DNA of 64,000 nucleotides from Vanilla planifolia (taxonomy: Eukaryota; Streptophyta; Magnoliopsida; Asparagales; Orchidaceae), in the NCBI GenBank assembly GCA_023846275.1, contig CM043875.1, forward strand, positions 5,716,626-5,780,625, in the 5' to 3' direction. The first letter of the stretch is position 1, and each line of letters begins with the position of its first letter. The notes beneath the pieces are model-generated. The model was not told the origin of the DNA. It saw nothing but the letters and a program-made list of their open reading frames with translations, and did no database searches. The position numbers and the translations under genes were made by a program. Positions 24,121-36,460 of this stretch are shown piece by piece.

Positions 24121-26106
24121 TGTTGTAACTGTAGTTACGACATCATTTGTTTAATAATAACAAAACCATTATGTTAGTTTTTCTAATATTTTTATCGAGT
24201 GTCTTTTAGGTCATGCATCTCAAGGTCTTATAGGGTCAACTAATTGATAAACTTTGACCAAATGTCTCATGGAATAATTCACAAGTATTTTCAAGTAACG
24301 ATTATGATTATGCTCTAACTGTGGCTTCAATAGCACATCAATGAGCCATTGATTAAACTCTTGATAGAATAGCTGACCATTCGAAGTCCATCTTCAAAAT
24401 ATCGACTAGTTTGATTGTTTGTTCTATCACTTGTTTATATATAACACAATTAAATTGCATATCATTCATTCACTTGTATTATTATTTTTAGTAGTTGCAA
24501 AAAAATTTGTTATTTTAATCACTAGAAAAATGCTTTTAAAAGTAATAAAATAATAATAATAAATATATAAAATATGTTTTAAAAAAACAAAAAATCTGGC
24601 AAAAAAACCCAACACACGACCAATCTCATAGGCATAGGGCCAACGACCTGAAACACTGGGCAATAGGCCTAAGGAGCAACGTGTAAGGAGACTGTGAATC
24701 GATTCATGTTAGGCCTGAGTCTTGGTCAAACTCAGTGTGGCTTAGAAGTGTAACAAGTCATAACTGACTCGTGAAATATCAAGTAATGAAGTGGCTCAGG
24801 TTGGACCCAATGTACCATTTACTGTAGTAAGTATGCAAGTGGCTGAGCGTATGAATTCCCAAGCAGACAGGGAGGAGCCAACCCCGTGTACTAGCTCGTA
24901 ATGTGAGATGTGAGAAATCCTTATAACATGTAAAGTCCATAGCAATTAGAGCATGTGGGATTAAATTTTGGCACCCATTGCATCCTAAGTGCAGTGACTC
25001 AATGTCGTCCCATCACGCGTTTTTGCAATCAAACAGTCCAGATAACACCCACTTTACTGAACAATATATTCCATCTTACCATCCATCCACAAAGCTCGAT
25101 TAAGCTGTTATGATCATCTTCGCCTTTGTGAACAGTGCTTCTGCACTTTATCATCCAATATGTGGAATCTAACGATCTAGATCAAATACCACTTGGATTA
25201 GTTCCAAACCCTTCATTTTACATTATGAACGGGTTGCTTTTGTTCCACTCACCCATATCAAATGGCGATCATTGTTCTTGCTAGTGATCAGCTTTCCAGA
25301 AAGTTGTTCGTGTTTATTTAGAGCTTCGAAATGCTAACAACTATTTCGGGTCCTTTCTATCCGTTAGAAAATTTTTATTTTAATATTCTATTATAAATAG
25401 AAGAGACTTAGGAGTTGGAAGAGATGATTTTTAACTTTACTACATCAATATTTTAAGAAGAAGAGGTGCAAAATCGAAAATTACAATCCAATTTCGACGT
25501 CTTTGCTGAAGCCATGTTTCAACTCGTTTCTCCTTCTTGCTTCAACATCTTCTTCAATTGCACATCTTATTGGTGGCTTCTTTACAATTGATTATTTATT
25601 CCTTAATTCCTTTTTTTATAAAGATCAAAATAATACAATAAATTTGTTGATTCTATTTTTCTTAATAACATTATGTCATATTGATAAATCCTTTTGATTT
25701 AATATTTTCAAACTACGTCATTTAGATTATTTCAATAATTTTCAATTGTACACTCATATTTCAACATCATAATTCATAGATTTGTATCATATAAGTTTTA
25801 TAAGTGAATAGTGAAATATTGTGATTAATTATTATTTTGTATTGTGCTTTAATTTTATAAGCTTTTATAATTATAATTATGATTGTGAACCCCTACATAT
25901 TGCGACAAAAATGTGTGGTTTGTAAAGGTTATCTCTACCCGCTACGGCAAAAGAGAGTGGTTTTGTTATTGGAATTCTAATCAGGTTGACTAAGGGTAGA
26001 TGTAGGCACAGGTTATATCAAACCACCTAAATATCTTTTGTGACTTTTACTTTCTTATTAATTTGTAATTTATGATATTTCTCTTATTTAAAAAATATTT
26101 AATTAA
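24121..26106 (+). repeat. 3' LTR of the copia element, 3'-truncated
   Basis: Starts TGTTGTAACTG and follows the 5' LTR with a TATA box (ttataaatagaagag, about 25392) and a U5-like block (about 25985-26035). It retains two segments absent from the 5' LTR, near 24296-24400 and 24925-25215. The second has a diverged relative in the inverted LTR at 6730-8370, so loss from the 5' LTR is likelier than gain here. Similarity ends at about 26106. Confidence 0.78.
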
Positions 26107-28060
26107 CTTAGCACATATTACATCTTAAATAACTAACAAAGATTGAATAAATCCTACAATTTCTAAGTATTAGTCAATTATTGGAACCAATAACTAATCC
26201 ATTTGGTACATCATAAGAGATTTATAGGGAGATAACTTGAGGAAGAATGGTTTATGTGATTAATGAAAATAATCAGTCAAGAATGAGCAAATCTTTTAAA
26301 TGAGATGTAATGCAAAATCGATGGAACTTATAACATAGATTTGGGATACAAGGTTATTCAAAGATTCGCATGAAAATCAAGAAAAGTTGGAATTGAAGTG
26401 AAGAAGTGAAATTCAATAAAATAAAGAGGAAGAAAACATGAAAATAAAATAGTTTAATTTTTGGAATACGATAATGGAGAGAATGAGATGAAAGAGAACT
26501 AGAATCTATTTAATGTCCATAATTATATTGGTAGCACCCTAGAGTTTATCCTAAAAAAATACAAGAAATATTATAAATCTCTAAAGCTTTCACTTTTCAT
26601 TCATGAATAAAATATTTTTCATGATGATTATATATAAGCCCAACATGACCTATATGACCTATATCATCCAAAATAACTCAAATATGCTCAAACAATCACA
26701 ACTCACTATACAATCACACAAAAATGATAAAACAACTCAAAATAAAAATATTAAAATAAATATTAAACTCAATCAATTAGGATAAGCAAAAAAATGACTC
26801 AATCATCATCTGGATATGAATAATCAATCTTACAACAATGTAAACAAGAGCAATAAGTCATCCTACATCATACTGTCATGTCATTGAGCATCAATCATAT
26901 TGGCAAAGCTAATAACAACTAATCAAATTGGGAATAGCAAGGTGTCGTTGAAATGACCCATAAAGCCATAGTCTAGTAAGATAATTATCAATTAAGCTTG
27001 TCATAGGAGGAAGTTATTGATGGATAAAGATGAGATTAAGAATATTAGTAATAGGATAAAGAATTGAGTTTTGAACGAGAAGGTTATTGATTTCAAATTT
27101 ACAAGTAATTATGGAGGCTAGAGATGAAGAGCGAAAGAAATGTAATAGATCACCTCAAACGTTATTTTGACCACCATTGTAGAGAATGCAACCTCCAACA
27201 CAACCACTATTGATGTATCATCATTTAGTCATCATTGTTGGAAGTTTTAGTTCCAAGATTGATAGAAGGAGGTGCTTCCAATCAATGTTTTTGGCAAATT
27301 TCATTGTTTGGAAACAATCCATAGAGGATGGCAAAGGGAGAGAGAGAGAGAGAGAGAGAGAGATATAGAGATGACCATCATAATGACAGTCCATTAATAA
27401 TTTGTAATCTATGCTAAAATCACCCAAGACATAAAGACAAAGCTCTTGATAAAAAAATGGCCTCTGATGAATAAAAAAGATCATAAGAAAATAGAAATAT
27501 AAATTTCTCATGGTTTTGGATACTTTCTTCATGGCTTAAAGCTCAAAATGGTTTATAGGATTGAGAAGTAAAGAAAAACCTAGGGCCTATAACCCATCAA
27601 AATTAAATCGATATTATCAATTCCATTGTTATTAATGTTAAGCATTAGTCATCTTGTCAAAGTTAACTTCTCCAATTGGTACACTATAGGAGACAAACTA
27701 GGAGGCAAGTTAGACAAAAATGGATTTTGTGATTGATGTTAGTACTTGATCAAGAATGAGCTGATCTTATCACTGCCATTGTCCTTGATCATCGGCCATA
27801 TTGGACAAGTTGACGACAACGGATCAGATCAAGCAAGGCAATACATGATCGAATTTACCCATAAAACCATAGCCTCTAAAAATGACAATAAGAAAGTTTT
27901 TTTGTGATCCAGGTGGGTAACAATGAAACTAAGAATGTTTCTAATTGAATAGAGAGTTAAGCTTCCATTGGGAGGGCTATTAATTTCAGATAGAGTAGTG
28001 ATTATGGAGGCTAGAGATGTGGAGGAGAGAGACAATGAAGACTTTGGTCACACAAGCTCT
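26107..28060. repeat. Diverged duplicated segment of unknown origin, with (GA)n
   Basis: The parts 26190-27160 and 27655-28025 are imperfect direct copies: shared attatggaggctagagatg, ccataaa(g/a)ccatag, and caagaatgag...atc. A (GA)n run lies at 27334-27362. The piece 27262-27490 is shared with 16910-17110. Open frames on both strands are short and I recognise none. No gene is supported. Confidence 0.4.
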
Positions 28061-28528
28061 CATATCAAATACAAGAATTTGACTAAAATCTTGATCAATT
28101 TGCATTCCATTCTCCTTCAACTTTTTATAAAGTCATGGTGGTATTTCATACCATATCCCTCATGAATATAATATTTTAAGCATGTTATCTTACTGCAGGT
28201 AATAAAAGATGAATCATGTATTCATAAAGAGGAAAAAGTTCTGTCTCACGAATTAACGATTTGTAATGAATCCTATGGCCCACTCAAATGTATGAATCAT
28301 TTATGGAAAGAAATCAAGGTCGTTTTCTATTAATAAAACATTGTCTCAGTTTCCTAACATGTGCGAAAGAGAATATTCTTCTCAATAGTTCTCAGTGAAT
28401 ATAGCAGACATTTAACTTAGAAGTTGCTAACTTAAAACCAAATAAATCAAACAACTAGGAATCTATACCATGATCAAGAAACTATCCCAATTCCTTATAA
28501 ACAGCATGAATTTTTTTGGATAAATACT

Positions 28529-28570
<42 letters not shown>

Positions 28571-31143
28571 AGCCGATAGAACATCTGAATTATATTTTTG
28601 AATAATGCACTTTCCATTTGATATAAGAGGCCTCTTAGATTCAGTACATCTGACATACATTGAAGAACCAATAATCATTCTTGTATTCTGAAGCAGGGGT
28701 GAATATATCTATATTCACCCATTAATTAAAAATTTATAGTATTATTATTTACATGCAGCAAAATGGAACGTAAGGGTATTGCTATGTGAAAGCTTTTAAA
28801 AGTATTTGTTTGTTTCAATCTTAAAAACACTAAAAACTTATTGAACAACTGCTATAACTTTTCGTTTTGCTCCCAAATAACATACTTTTCTTTTTAAACA
28901 TGTTCTAAGAATCTCCATTTAATCACAAAAAATGTCATCCAATAGAGCCCAAGATCAACAGCCAAGAAGAAGGATGTGGCTAAATGAATCTAGCTTAGAG
29001 AAATATTATGACATAAAACATTCGATCAGTCTACAATTTATGATTTTATTCTTCTCCTTCATGATTCATGCCTATTTTTCTTTTTCAAGTCTCCCTCACT
29101 TTGTGCAAAAGCAAAAATGACCAACTTGAGTCACATTCATTCACCTAGACATTTGTCACTTTTTCCCACATTTCAAATTGATGCAAGATAATGCAAAGAA
29201 AAGCTATGCCAAATCATGAACATCTTGCTCCATTAATGCGCATAGTAAAGCCAAGAGGTTTTCAGAGTAATGGTCTTGTCTACAAGACCCACTAGATAGA
29301 CATCAAAGATATTTTTTCTATGTCTGCCTTTCCCTTCCTTTCTACACGCCTCCACAGGAGAATATATTGGCTGACATAAAAACAAGTCGTTGAAGACAAG
29401 CTTTTTAAACTTATTGAAAGCCTTTGTTAATGCTTGAATGTTATGCAGATATTAGAAGGATATGCACAGCAAATGGCAGACTTGAAGAACGGCCAATTAT
29501 GTAATGAACATGATCTAAGAGATCTGGAATTTGCTTCTACTTCAAACAGCAAGCAGAGGTACCTGGACAAGCAAAAAGCTAGGAGGAACACACAAAAAAC
29601 CAAGGACAAATGAACTACCAATCATTCCCTGCTTACCAACCCACCAGACTGTATCAGTAGAAATCAAAGAGCACACAATAGCAAAAATAATTCTAGGATC
29701 TCCTTCACCGGCGCTGGATTTGGGGAGTGATATAATCTAAATTCAGCAGAGGACATAGACAAAACACATCAGCCAACATATAACACTAAAGGTTTTTTTT
29801 TGTTTTCTCATAACTGGAAATGAAATTTGGGAAATGAGATAAGTAACTTATCATGTTGACAAAGTCACTTTGCTACATGCAAATGAAGTACTATTTTTCA
29901 ATTTTCCACTTCGGCTTTAAAATTATCCAGAGTAGTTTTAAAATTATCAAAATCACTTCCAACCTTCTTGTCCCCAGCTTGTCAAGGTTCAACCGAGTGC
30001 CGAAGTTGGCCGGGCATCAATGATTGCCACTGTCGTCACTAACCGCCATCACCCTTTACCCAATTACATGCCTTCATTGTCACCCACCATCAATAAGCCC
30101 ATAGAATCCCCCCATCAGCCACCAACGATCACCCTTCCAGCATTTCATCGAACACCTTGACACTATGCTGACAATTATTGATAGTGAATTGTCAGCATCA
30201 TCTTCTAAATCACCCATATTTTCTTACCACTATTTTCACTTGCTAAGAAATGACATTAGATTAATAGATAACAAGATAACATTACGAAAAATGACTTCCT
30301 ACATTTTACTTTTCTCAACCGTACTCCATTTCTACCTTAATATGACTTATTAAATTTCACTTCTGCCAGTGATAATCCAGTTTTCTCTTGCCTCAAGTGA
30401 AACAAGCAGGCGGGGACAACCATCTCTTCGAAATTCAACATAGCACAAAATTAGCCTGTACTTCTTATCTCTAGATTTGCAGCAGTTCCACTGCAAAATT
30501 TTCTGATTTAGATCCATGTCATAAGATCAATAGGAATGACGCTTAAGGAAAGTAAATAATACTAATAAACCACACTCGTCTTACATAAAACCATGAACAA
30601 ATCTCCACAGCCTCATAGCAAGATGGCAAGTTCTATTAAAAAGAACCACAAAAAAGCACTGGGACTCCCTCTCTATTAATATCACGATGGAATAGCAGAA
30701 CCAGTAGATCTTGCCTTCCCTTTTCTTTAATTTTTTGATGTACACATTAAATAAAGACTCTGCGTGCACGGATGCATCTAGTGTCTCTTAATGGTTAGCA
30801 TACAAACAACGAGAGAACCAAAACACAAAACAAGTTCCTTTTTTTTTAAATTACACCTAGAAAATCATTGATCGGCTAGAATTTGGGGAGAAAAAATCTT
30901 TTAGGTACTCCAGAATTGAGACATGAAAAGATCAGAGATGCACCAACTACACAGAAATTTTCAAATTCGTCAACAACTTCAAACTTCTGACATATAGCTA
31001 CAAACCCCACAACTTCCCTTATATATATAGAATATCTCCCACACGCACGAACCAGAAGAAACATACTAAACGCTGCGCAAATTGACAAACACTTGATAGG
31101 CAAAAATTGCCCACCGCCCAACTGTACAACCTACCGAGAAAGA
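28061..31143. other. Region with weaker transposon signal; two exon-like segments, poly(A)
   Basis: No complete gene is supported. Two plus-strand segments look like internal exons. 28201-28317 follows a good acceptor (ttatcttactgcag) and encodes 39 codons (VIKDESCIHKEEKVL...). 29449-29558 follows ttgaatgttatgcag, precedes AG|GTACCT and encodes LEGYAQQMADLKNGQLCNEH and more. Neither matches a protein I can name. A 37-base A-run lies at 28531-28567. 29960-30150 is a C-rich patch (tcaccaccgcc-like) that looks transposon-derived. The rest is featureless. Confidence 0.35.
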
Positions 31144-31323
31144 TTAGCACTTCCCGTATTTATGCCAACATAAGAGCATGACGACGCACCTCCTCAGGAT
31201 ATAGAACCTCGAACGCTGCTCCCTGGCCGCCGCGATCCACCCAAGCCTTTCCGACGCGGAGCGCCTCACGGCTAAGGGTTCGCTACCGGGTGTCGCTGAT
31301 CGTCGCGACGCGCACTGCCCCAT
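31144..31323 (-). CDS. RTFL: DVL/RTFL small polypeptide (59 aa)
   Basis: DEVIL/ROTUNDIFOLIA-LIKE peptides are small plant proteins that associate with the plasma membrane and limit polar cell proliferation in organs; overexpression shortens leaves and fruits. The family is defined by a C-terminal RTF domain of about 30 residues. Here residues 25-54 read [15 protein letters not shown], then [16 protein letters not shown], matching the family core ([19 protein letters not shown]). The tail is KYGKC and the N-terminal 24 residues are variable and Arg/Ser-rich, as is normal. The single exon, short length and GC-rich codons fit. The ATG (31323-31321) has a good context (G at -3 and +4) and is the first in frame after an upstream stop. 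A minus-strand mini-ORF of 10 codons lies at 31383-31351. No neighbour suggests a shared pathway. Confidence 0.9.
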   Translation of the reverse strand: MGQCASRRSATPGSEPLAVRRSASERLGWIAAAREQRSRFYILRRCVVMLLCWHKYGKC

Positions 31324-31500
31324 CTCATAGGACTCGCTATTGCAAGACGATCAAGGAGCGTAGAAGAGAAATGCAGCAGCCATGTCTTGGCGTTCTCCCG
31401 GTTTCTCCTCTCACTTTTTTTTTTTATTATTTCGTTAAAATTTGTTCCTCTCCTAGGCCAAACCTACTTGGCTCAGTGCCTGGGGCGTCTGCCATTTGCT
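31324..31500 (-). promoter_or_regulatory. Leader of the DVL/RTFL gene with mini-ORF
   Basis: Upstream of the DVL start, a 10-codon ORF (ATG at 31383, TGA ending at 31351; MAAAFLFYAP) stops 27 nt before the main ATG. If transcribed, it is placed to damp translation. An A-rich run on the minus strand (about 31430-31420) lies farther up. No clear TATA box was seen. Confidence 0.35.
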
Positions 31501-34289
31501 AACGGGTTTTAGCGTAACCGTCTCCCTCGAAAGTGGACGATTTAGAGGACAGAAAAGAGTCCTACATTTATCTTTGTACCCTTTGATCTGATGGAGAAGG
31601 GACAACCTCGTATCATAATGAGCGTACGAATTAGGCAACGATGGAAGCTATCATATGTGGACAGGAACGAAACTGGTTGAAATTAAGTGAAGTAATTTAC
31701 GTTAGTAATAATTAATTGATTTAATTAAATGAATTGGTTTTAAAGCCGATTTTTTAGTGTTGTTTGTTTATTGAATTTTAATTCAATTTTTTATTTTTTT
31801 TTATTTTAAAAAGTACTAAAATTTTAACAAATATTTTTTTCTTTAAATCGTGTTACCTTAATAAGGAAAATTAAGTATGCAATATTTGGATTGGAATTTG
31901 ATTGATTTGAATTTATGTATCATTTCTAATATTAGTGATAATTATTAGTATTATTCAATGAAACATATTTGAAGTTAGCTTTTTTAGTCTTGTTTGTCCA
32001 TCAAATTTTAATATAATTTTCAATTTTTTTTTAATTAAAAATTATCAAAATTTTAAGAAATATTTTTTAAAAATGTTATTTTCATTGACACAAATTATTT
32101 TTTTAACCCTGAGTAAATTTTTTCCTAACTCACAAAATATATAAAAAAAATTCTATTGATATAAAAATTTTGAAATTTATTATCATTTTTATGAATTTTT
32201 TTAAGATAATATAGTACTCTTGAAAGAAAGAGAAAAATAACACACCAAATAAAATGATGAAAAATGAATTCTAAATTTTTAGTTAAAAATGTTTCAAATT
32301 AAAAAAATCAAGAAAAATCTTCAAGATTTTCACTATGAATGTAAAATAACGCATGACTATTACTCATTACCAAAATGATTAAAAGTGAATGCAAATAAAC
32401 TAAATTTTTTACAACATGATTAGAAAGTGAATGCAAAAATAAGAGAATGATTATACACAAAAAAAAAAACAAAGAACACTATCCATACATGACATTGCAT
32501 CTTTACATAAAACCAAAACGTAGGTAAAATCATGACCATAAAGGTAATGTTCAAGCAAGCAACAATTTACCATTGTCATCATGGTCGACTCCCTTTACAA
32601 AAGTTCTAAGGAGAAGCACCAAAAGGAAAGGTTGAAGAATAAGAGGAATGAAAAAAAATCATATCTTCATGAAGCCTTAACAAAGAAAAAAAGAAAAAAA
32701 CAATTGTGCTCCAAAACTTTCAAGTGTAAAAAAATGGTTTTAATAATATTATAAACCATTATTATTAACACAGGTATCAAAAAGCACTACATTCAATAGT
32801 TGCTATAAGACTTTTATAGCAGTTCTAAAAACAATTAAGGTAGTCTTTCCTAGCTACTTAACTAAAAATCTTAAGAATCAATTTATTATATTCTTATATT
32901 TATCTACAAAAACAACTATTACTACCATTATAAATTTATGTGTAGTAATAATTCAAATAACTATTATGAATCAAGGGACAATAACTTGATTCAAATTGTT
33001 ATTGTGGTCCTTTTACAATAATGTTTAAGAAACTTATAATAGTTATTTAGACTATTATTGTACATCTTACAATTATTGTAATAATTTAAATTATTATTAT
33101 ATCTACCTATCGAACTTATGAACTCTAAAAGCAATATAGTATTTTGATGACATAAATCATTTAAGTTCTTATTTTATAATATAATATGTTTACTTGATGT
33201 GTTACAGGTTATTTGAAGATAAGTAAATAAAAAAGTTTACTCATCATGATGTGGATTGATAAAACCTTGAGAATTATTTATCAAATCAAGTGAAAGCAAA
33301 GAGAAGATCATCTATCATAAAGTTTCATGTGTCTAAGATACAAACTTTTACATTTAAGCACTTTGTGACTAAACACTTCTAAAATTAATGCAAGCAAATA
33401 TAAAACCTTATAAGAAATCATTGTCAACCTCTTTAAAACCAATTTTTATAATTATTAAAACATTAAGTTCATCATATTTCATTTTAAAAATAAATGTACC
33501 TATAATATCAACAACTAATAAATCTTTTACATATCCTTTTTACTAAAAAAATATAAATATAAAAATCATACATCTAATGACAATAATAACATCTTTTAAA
33601 TCATTATGTGCTAGCTCTCACTCTCTCCAGATAATCTCATGAAATGCGTTCCTTTGACTTAAAGTTTTAGACCAAAATAAACAAGAGTCAACCAATACTT
33701 ATTTAATGAAAAATGCATATACATATATATAATAAATTATAATATTTAGGTAAGTGTATGCATAGTTATTTTATAATATTATATTATGAATAAAATAAAA
33801 AACAAATAACAAAAAATAAGATAATTTTCATGAGAACATTTTATCATATTAATCTTTAAAACTTTTACACAATTCTTATTCTATTTTTTCTTTTTATATT
33901 TTAAGGATTAGTTTAGGCAAAGATCTTTTTTATAAATAAATTAGACATATTTAAGACTATATTATTCCAAACTTAATCTTCTAAATAAAGGCTCATTCGG
34001 CTCATCTCTAGAACCTATTATTACAAAATAAATTTTTGCCACTTTGAACAACTTCTTAATTCTTTTATTTTGAGTAGTGCCTTTCCTTTACTAAACTCTT
34101 TTTATTTTCTCTGTTTATATTCATTTCTTTTCTTATCTTTTTATTTTCTCTGTTTATATTCATTTCTCTATTTATATTTATTTAATTCTTTCATTTCTCT
34201 ATTTATATGTAGTGTTGGTTTAGCTCTTAGATTAGCTAATAATTTTACTTTTCAATTCTTACAAATGTTCAAACACATTTAATCTTTTG
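31501..34289. other. AT-rich intergenic stretch
   Basis: No coding frame or RNA gene is supported. 32740-33120 has many short runs of ttattat/aataatt. 33116-33330 (attttgatgacataaatca) resembles a copia LTR start. At 34098-34168 a pyrimidine-rich unit (tttttattttctctgttta) is repeated twice in tandem. Confidence 0.45.
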
Positions 34290-34940
34290 AGAAGTGTGAT
34301 GGAAAGACCTTTCACCAAGGAAGCCGATAACCAAACAAATTCTTACTTCCTCCAAGATCCTTAAGTCCTCACCCACATTGTTACTCTTTTAATTAACCAC
34401 CAAACTATCACCCTCCTCAACGAAGCTCTAATTCTTAGCTTATCATCTTGTTACTCCTTTATCCAAACTTTCTCACTAACCCAAACCTTTACCTTATCAC
34501 CATTTTTCATCTTTGGTGCTTCACATACCAACTCTAAAAAAACTACAATATATCATTATTAAAAAGGTACACTCTTTTGGCAATTTTTATTTTTTATATA
34601 ATAATCTAAAGTTAGAGTTATATTTTCTTTTATTAAAATACTTCACTTAAAGTTTATCTTAAATTTTTTATCTTATATGTATGAAATTAGATATGATAAA
34701 GCTACTTATTAGGACTTCATGCCTGATGCTTAATTTGTTACCACCAATTCTACTTAATAAGTTGCATTACGACTTTAGACACTAATATTTGAATAATTAT
34801 AAAATATCACACATGCCACCTAACCCTAATTAGTGTATGGTATCCTTTAATATTCTTTGAAAATTTATCGAGCATCTTTAGTTTTATAGGCTCTAAATTA
34901 GACCATGATAGAAGTCTAATTTATCCTACATTATATACTT
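34290..34940 (+). repeat. Dispersed repeat, inverted partner at 53.57-54.23 kb
   Basis: The reverse complement of 53565-54230 follows this segment throughout: gaaagacctt(t/c)c, accaccctcctcaacga, cttatcatcttgttac, ttggcaa, taatctaaagttag, gtctaatttatcctaca. The copies are diverged, with many small gaps. Similarity stops after tttatcctaca on this side. The origin is unknown and no coding frame is shared. Confidence 0.65.
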
Positions 34941-35099
34941 TTATTTGTAAATTTAGTTTTTCATAGAATGGACTTGTACCTTTAATTTTTTTCTTTTGTT
35001 TTATTTTTTGGCTTAACTCAAAATAATGGATATATGGAGTGGTTGGCCCTATCTTCAAACATTGTGTTGTTGAACTCTTAGTTGACCACTTGTTTGATG

Positions 35100-36426
35100 A
35101 GCAAAAAATCATTCTATTGTTGTTTTATTATTTCTAATATTTTTTGTATATTTATATCATACATCTTATAATCAAATGGACATTAATCAAGTGAAGACCT
35201 TGATCACGTATTTCATGGAGTAATTTGCTTGTAAAGACATGATAATGAGTGTTGATAACTTTACTTAAACTTGGTTCAACTTTTAGATTTAGAGCTAGTT
35301 AGATTTCTTTAAGTGGAGTGGCTAATCTACTTAAAGACCTTCATCTACACATTACCTAATATTAGATTATCAAATCCTTTCTTTAAATGCTTATGTGTCA
35401 TAATTAAGATTGCATTACATGTATTCATTTATTAAATAGTATTTTGGTATTATTATGATTACTATAGCTATAATAGAATTTTATTATATATCACTACATG
35501 TTGTTTTAAGTCTTTCACAAAGCTTAATTTTAAAAAATTCACTTTAAAGCATGTAAATTTACTGTCTCTTAGTCGTATAATATGATGGCAAGTATCATAC
35601 TTATACATCAAGTTTCTAACTTATATTTACACTCAGAAGCGAACTAGTCTAGGGATATTACAAGTATGATGTATCCATTATACAAGTATGATGACTAATT
35701 AAATAATTTGTGAGTATACAAAGTTGGTCGTATAAAGTGTCTACTTGTACAAACATTATTAAACCTTAAAGAGTTAAGTTTGCACTTGAATTATGTGCAT
35801 AAAAAGCTTGTTTATACAAATATGTAGCTTATTTTCTCTTAAGATTCACATTGAGTATAAGTTAGACATATATGATTTTATGTTTTGTATTATTAAGTTC
35901 AAATTCTATTAAGTGTGTTAAACAAGTGCTACATGTCATATAGTACAAAGTCTTTATGTGGTAAGTATACATTCTAATAAAAAATCTTATAAAAATTTTT
36001 GTAGTATGTACCAGTATGATTAATATATCATACCAATATAACTTCATCATGTTTCTATTTTGCATATTATATAAATATGAAGTAATTGTGTCATAATTAT
36101 ATTTTATTTAATAAACACACTTATTATATCGTATAAGTATAATATTTGTATCATATGAGCATGAGAACTAATATATGAAATCTCTTTACATATCACAATG
36201 TCAATATATTTTACTTATAAGATCACTATTAAATAGAAAAACTATAAATTTGGCATCATACTCTCATGATAATGATATCATAAAAGTATGTTCATCACTC
36301 AGTATATATTACATATCATACTAAGATGATCTATACATTAGACTTGTATGATAATCAATTTATAATAATTGTTATCATTCTAATATGATAAGATTTATTA
36401 TATGTGTGTACTTATCTATCTAATTA

Positions 36427-36460
<34 letters not shown>

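Larger units (their letters stand above)
19107..26106 (+). mobile_element. Decayed two-LTR Ty1-copia retrotransposon
   Basis: Two long direct repeats (19107-20887 and 24121-26106) enclose a 3.2-kb internal region with, in order, a primer-binding-site trace, gag remnant, faint pol trace and a polypurine tract. The gag coiled-coil region, zinc knuckle and following sequence fit Ty1-copia (possibly Sirevirus-like) elements. Stops, frameshifts and loss of most of pol make it inactive. The 3' LTR is cut short: its similarity to the 5' LTR stops near 26106, about 235 bp before the expected end. No target duplication can therefore be tested. The LTRs differ by two large gaps, showing an old insertion. 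Confidence 0.82.

Noticed and set aside
30876..31121. 81-codon minus-strand frame just downstream of the DVL gene
   Set aside because: It sits where the DVL 3' UTR is expected and has no recognised domain; it is likely chance.
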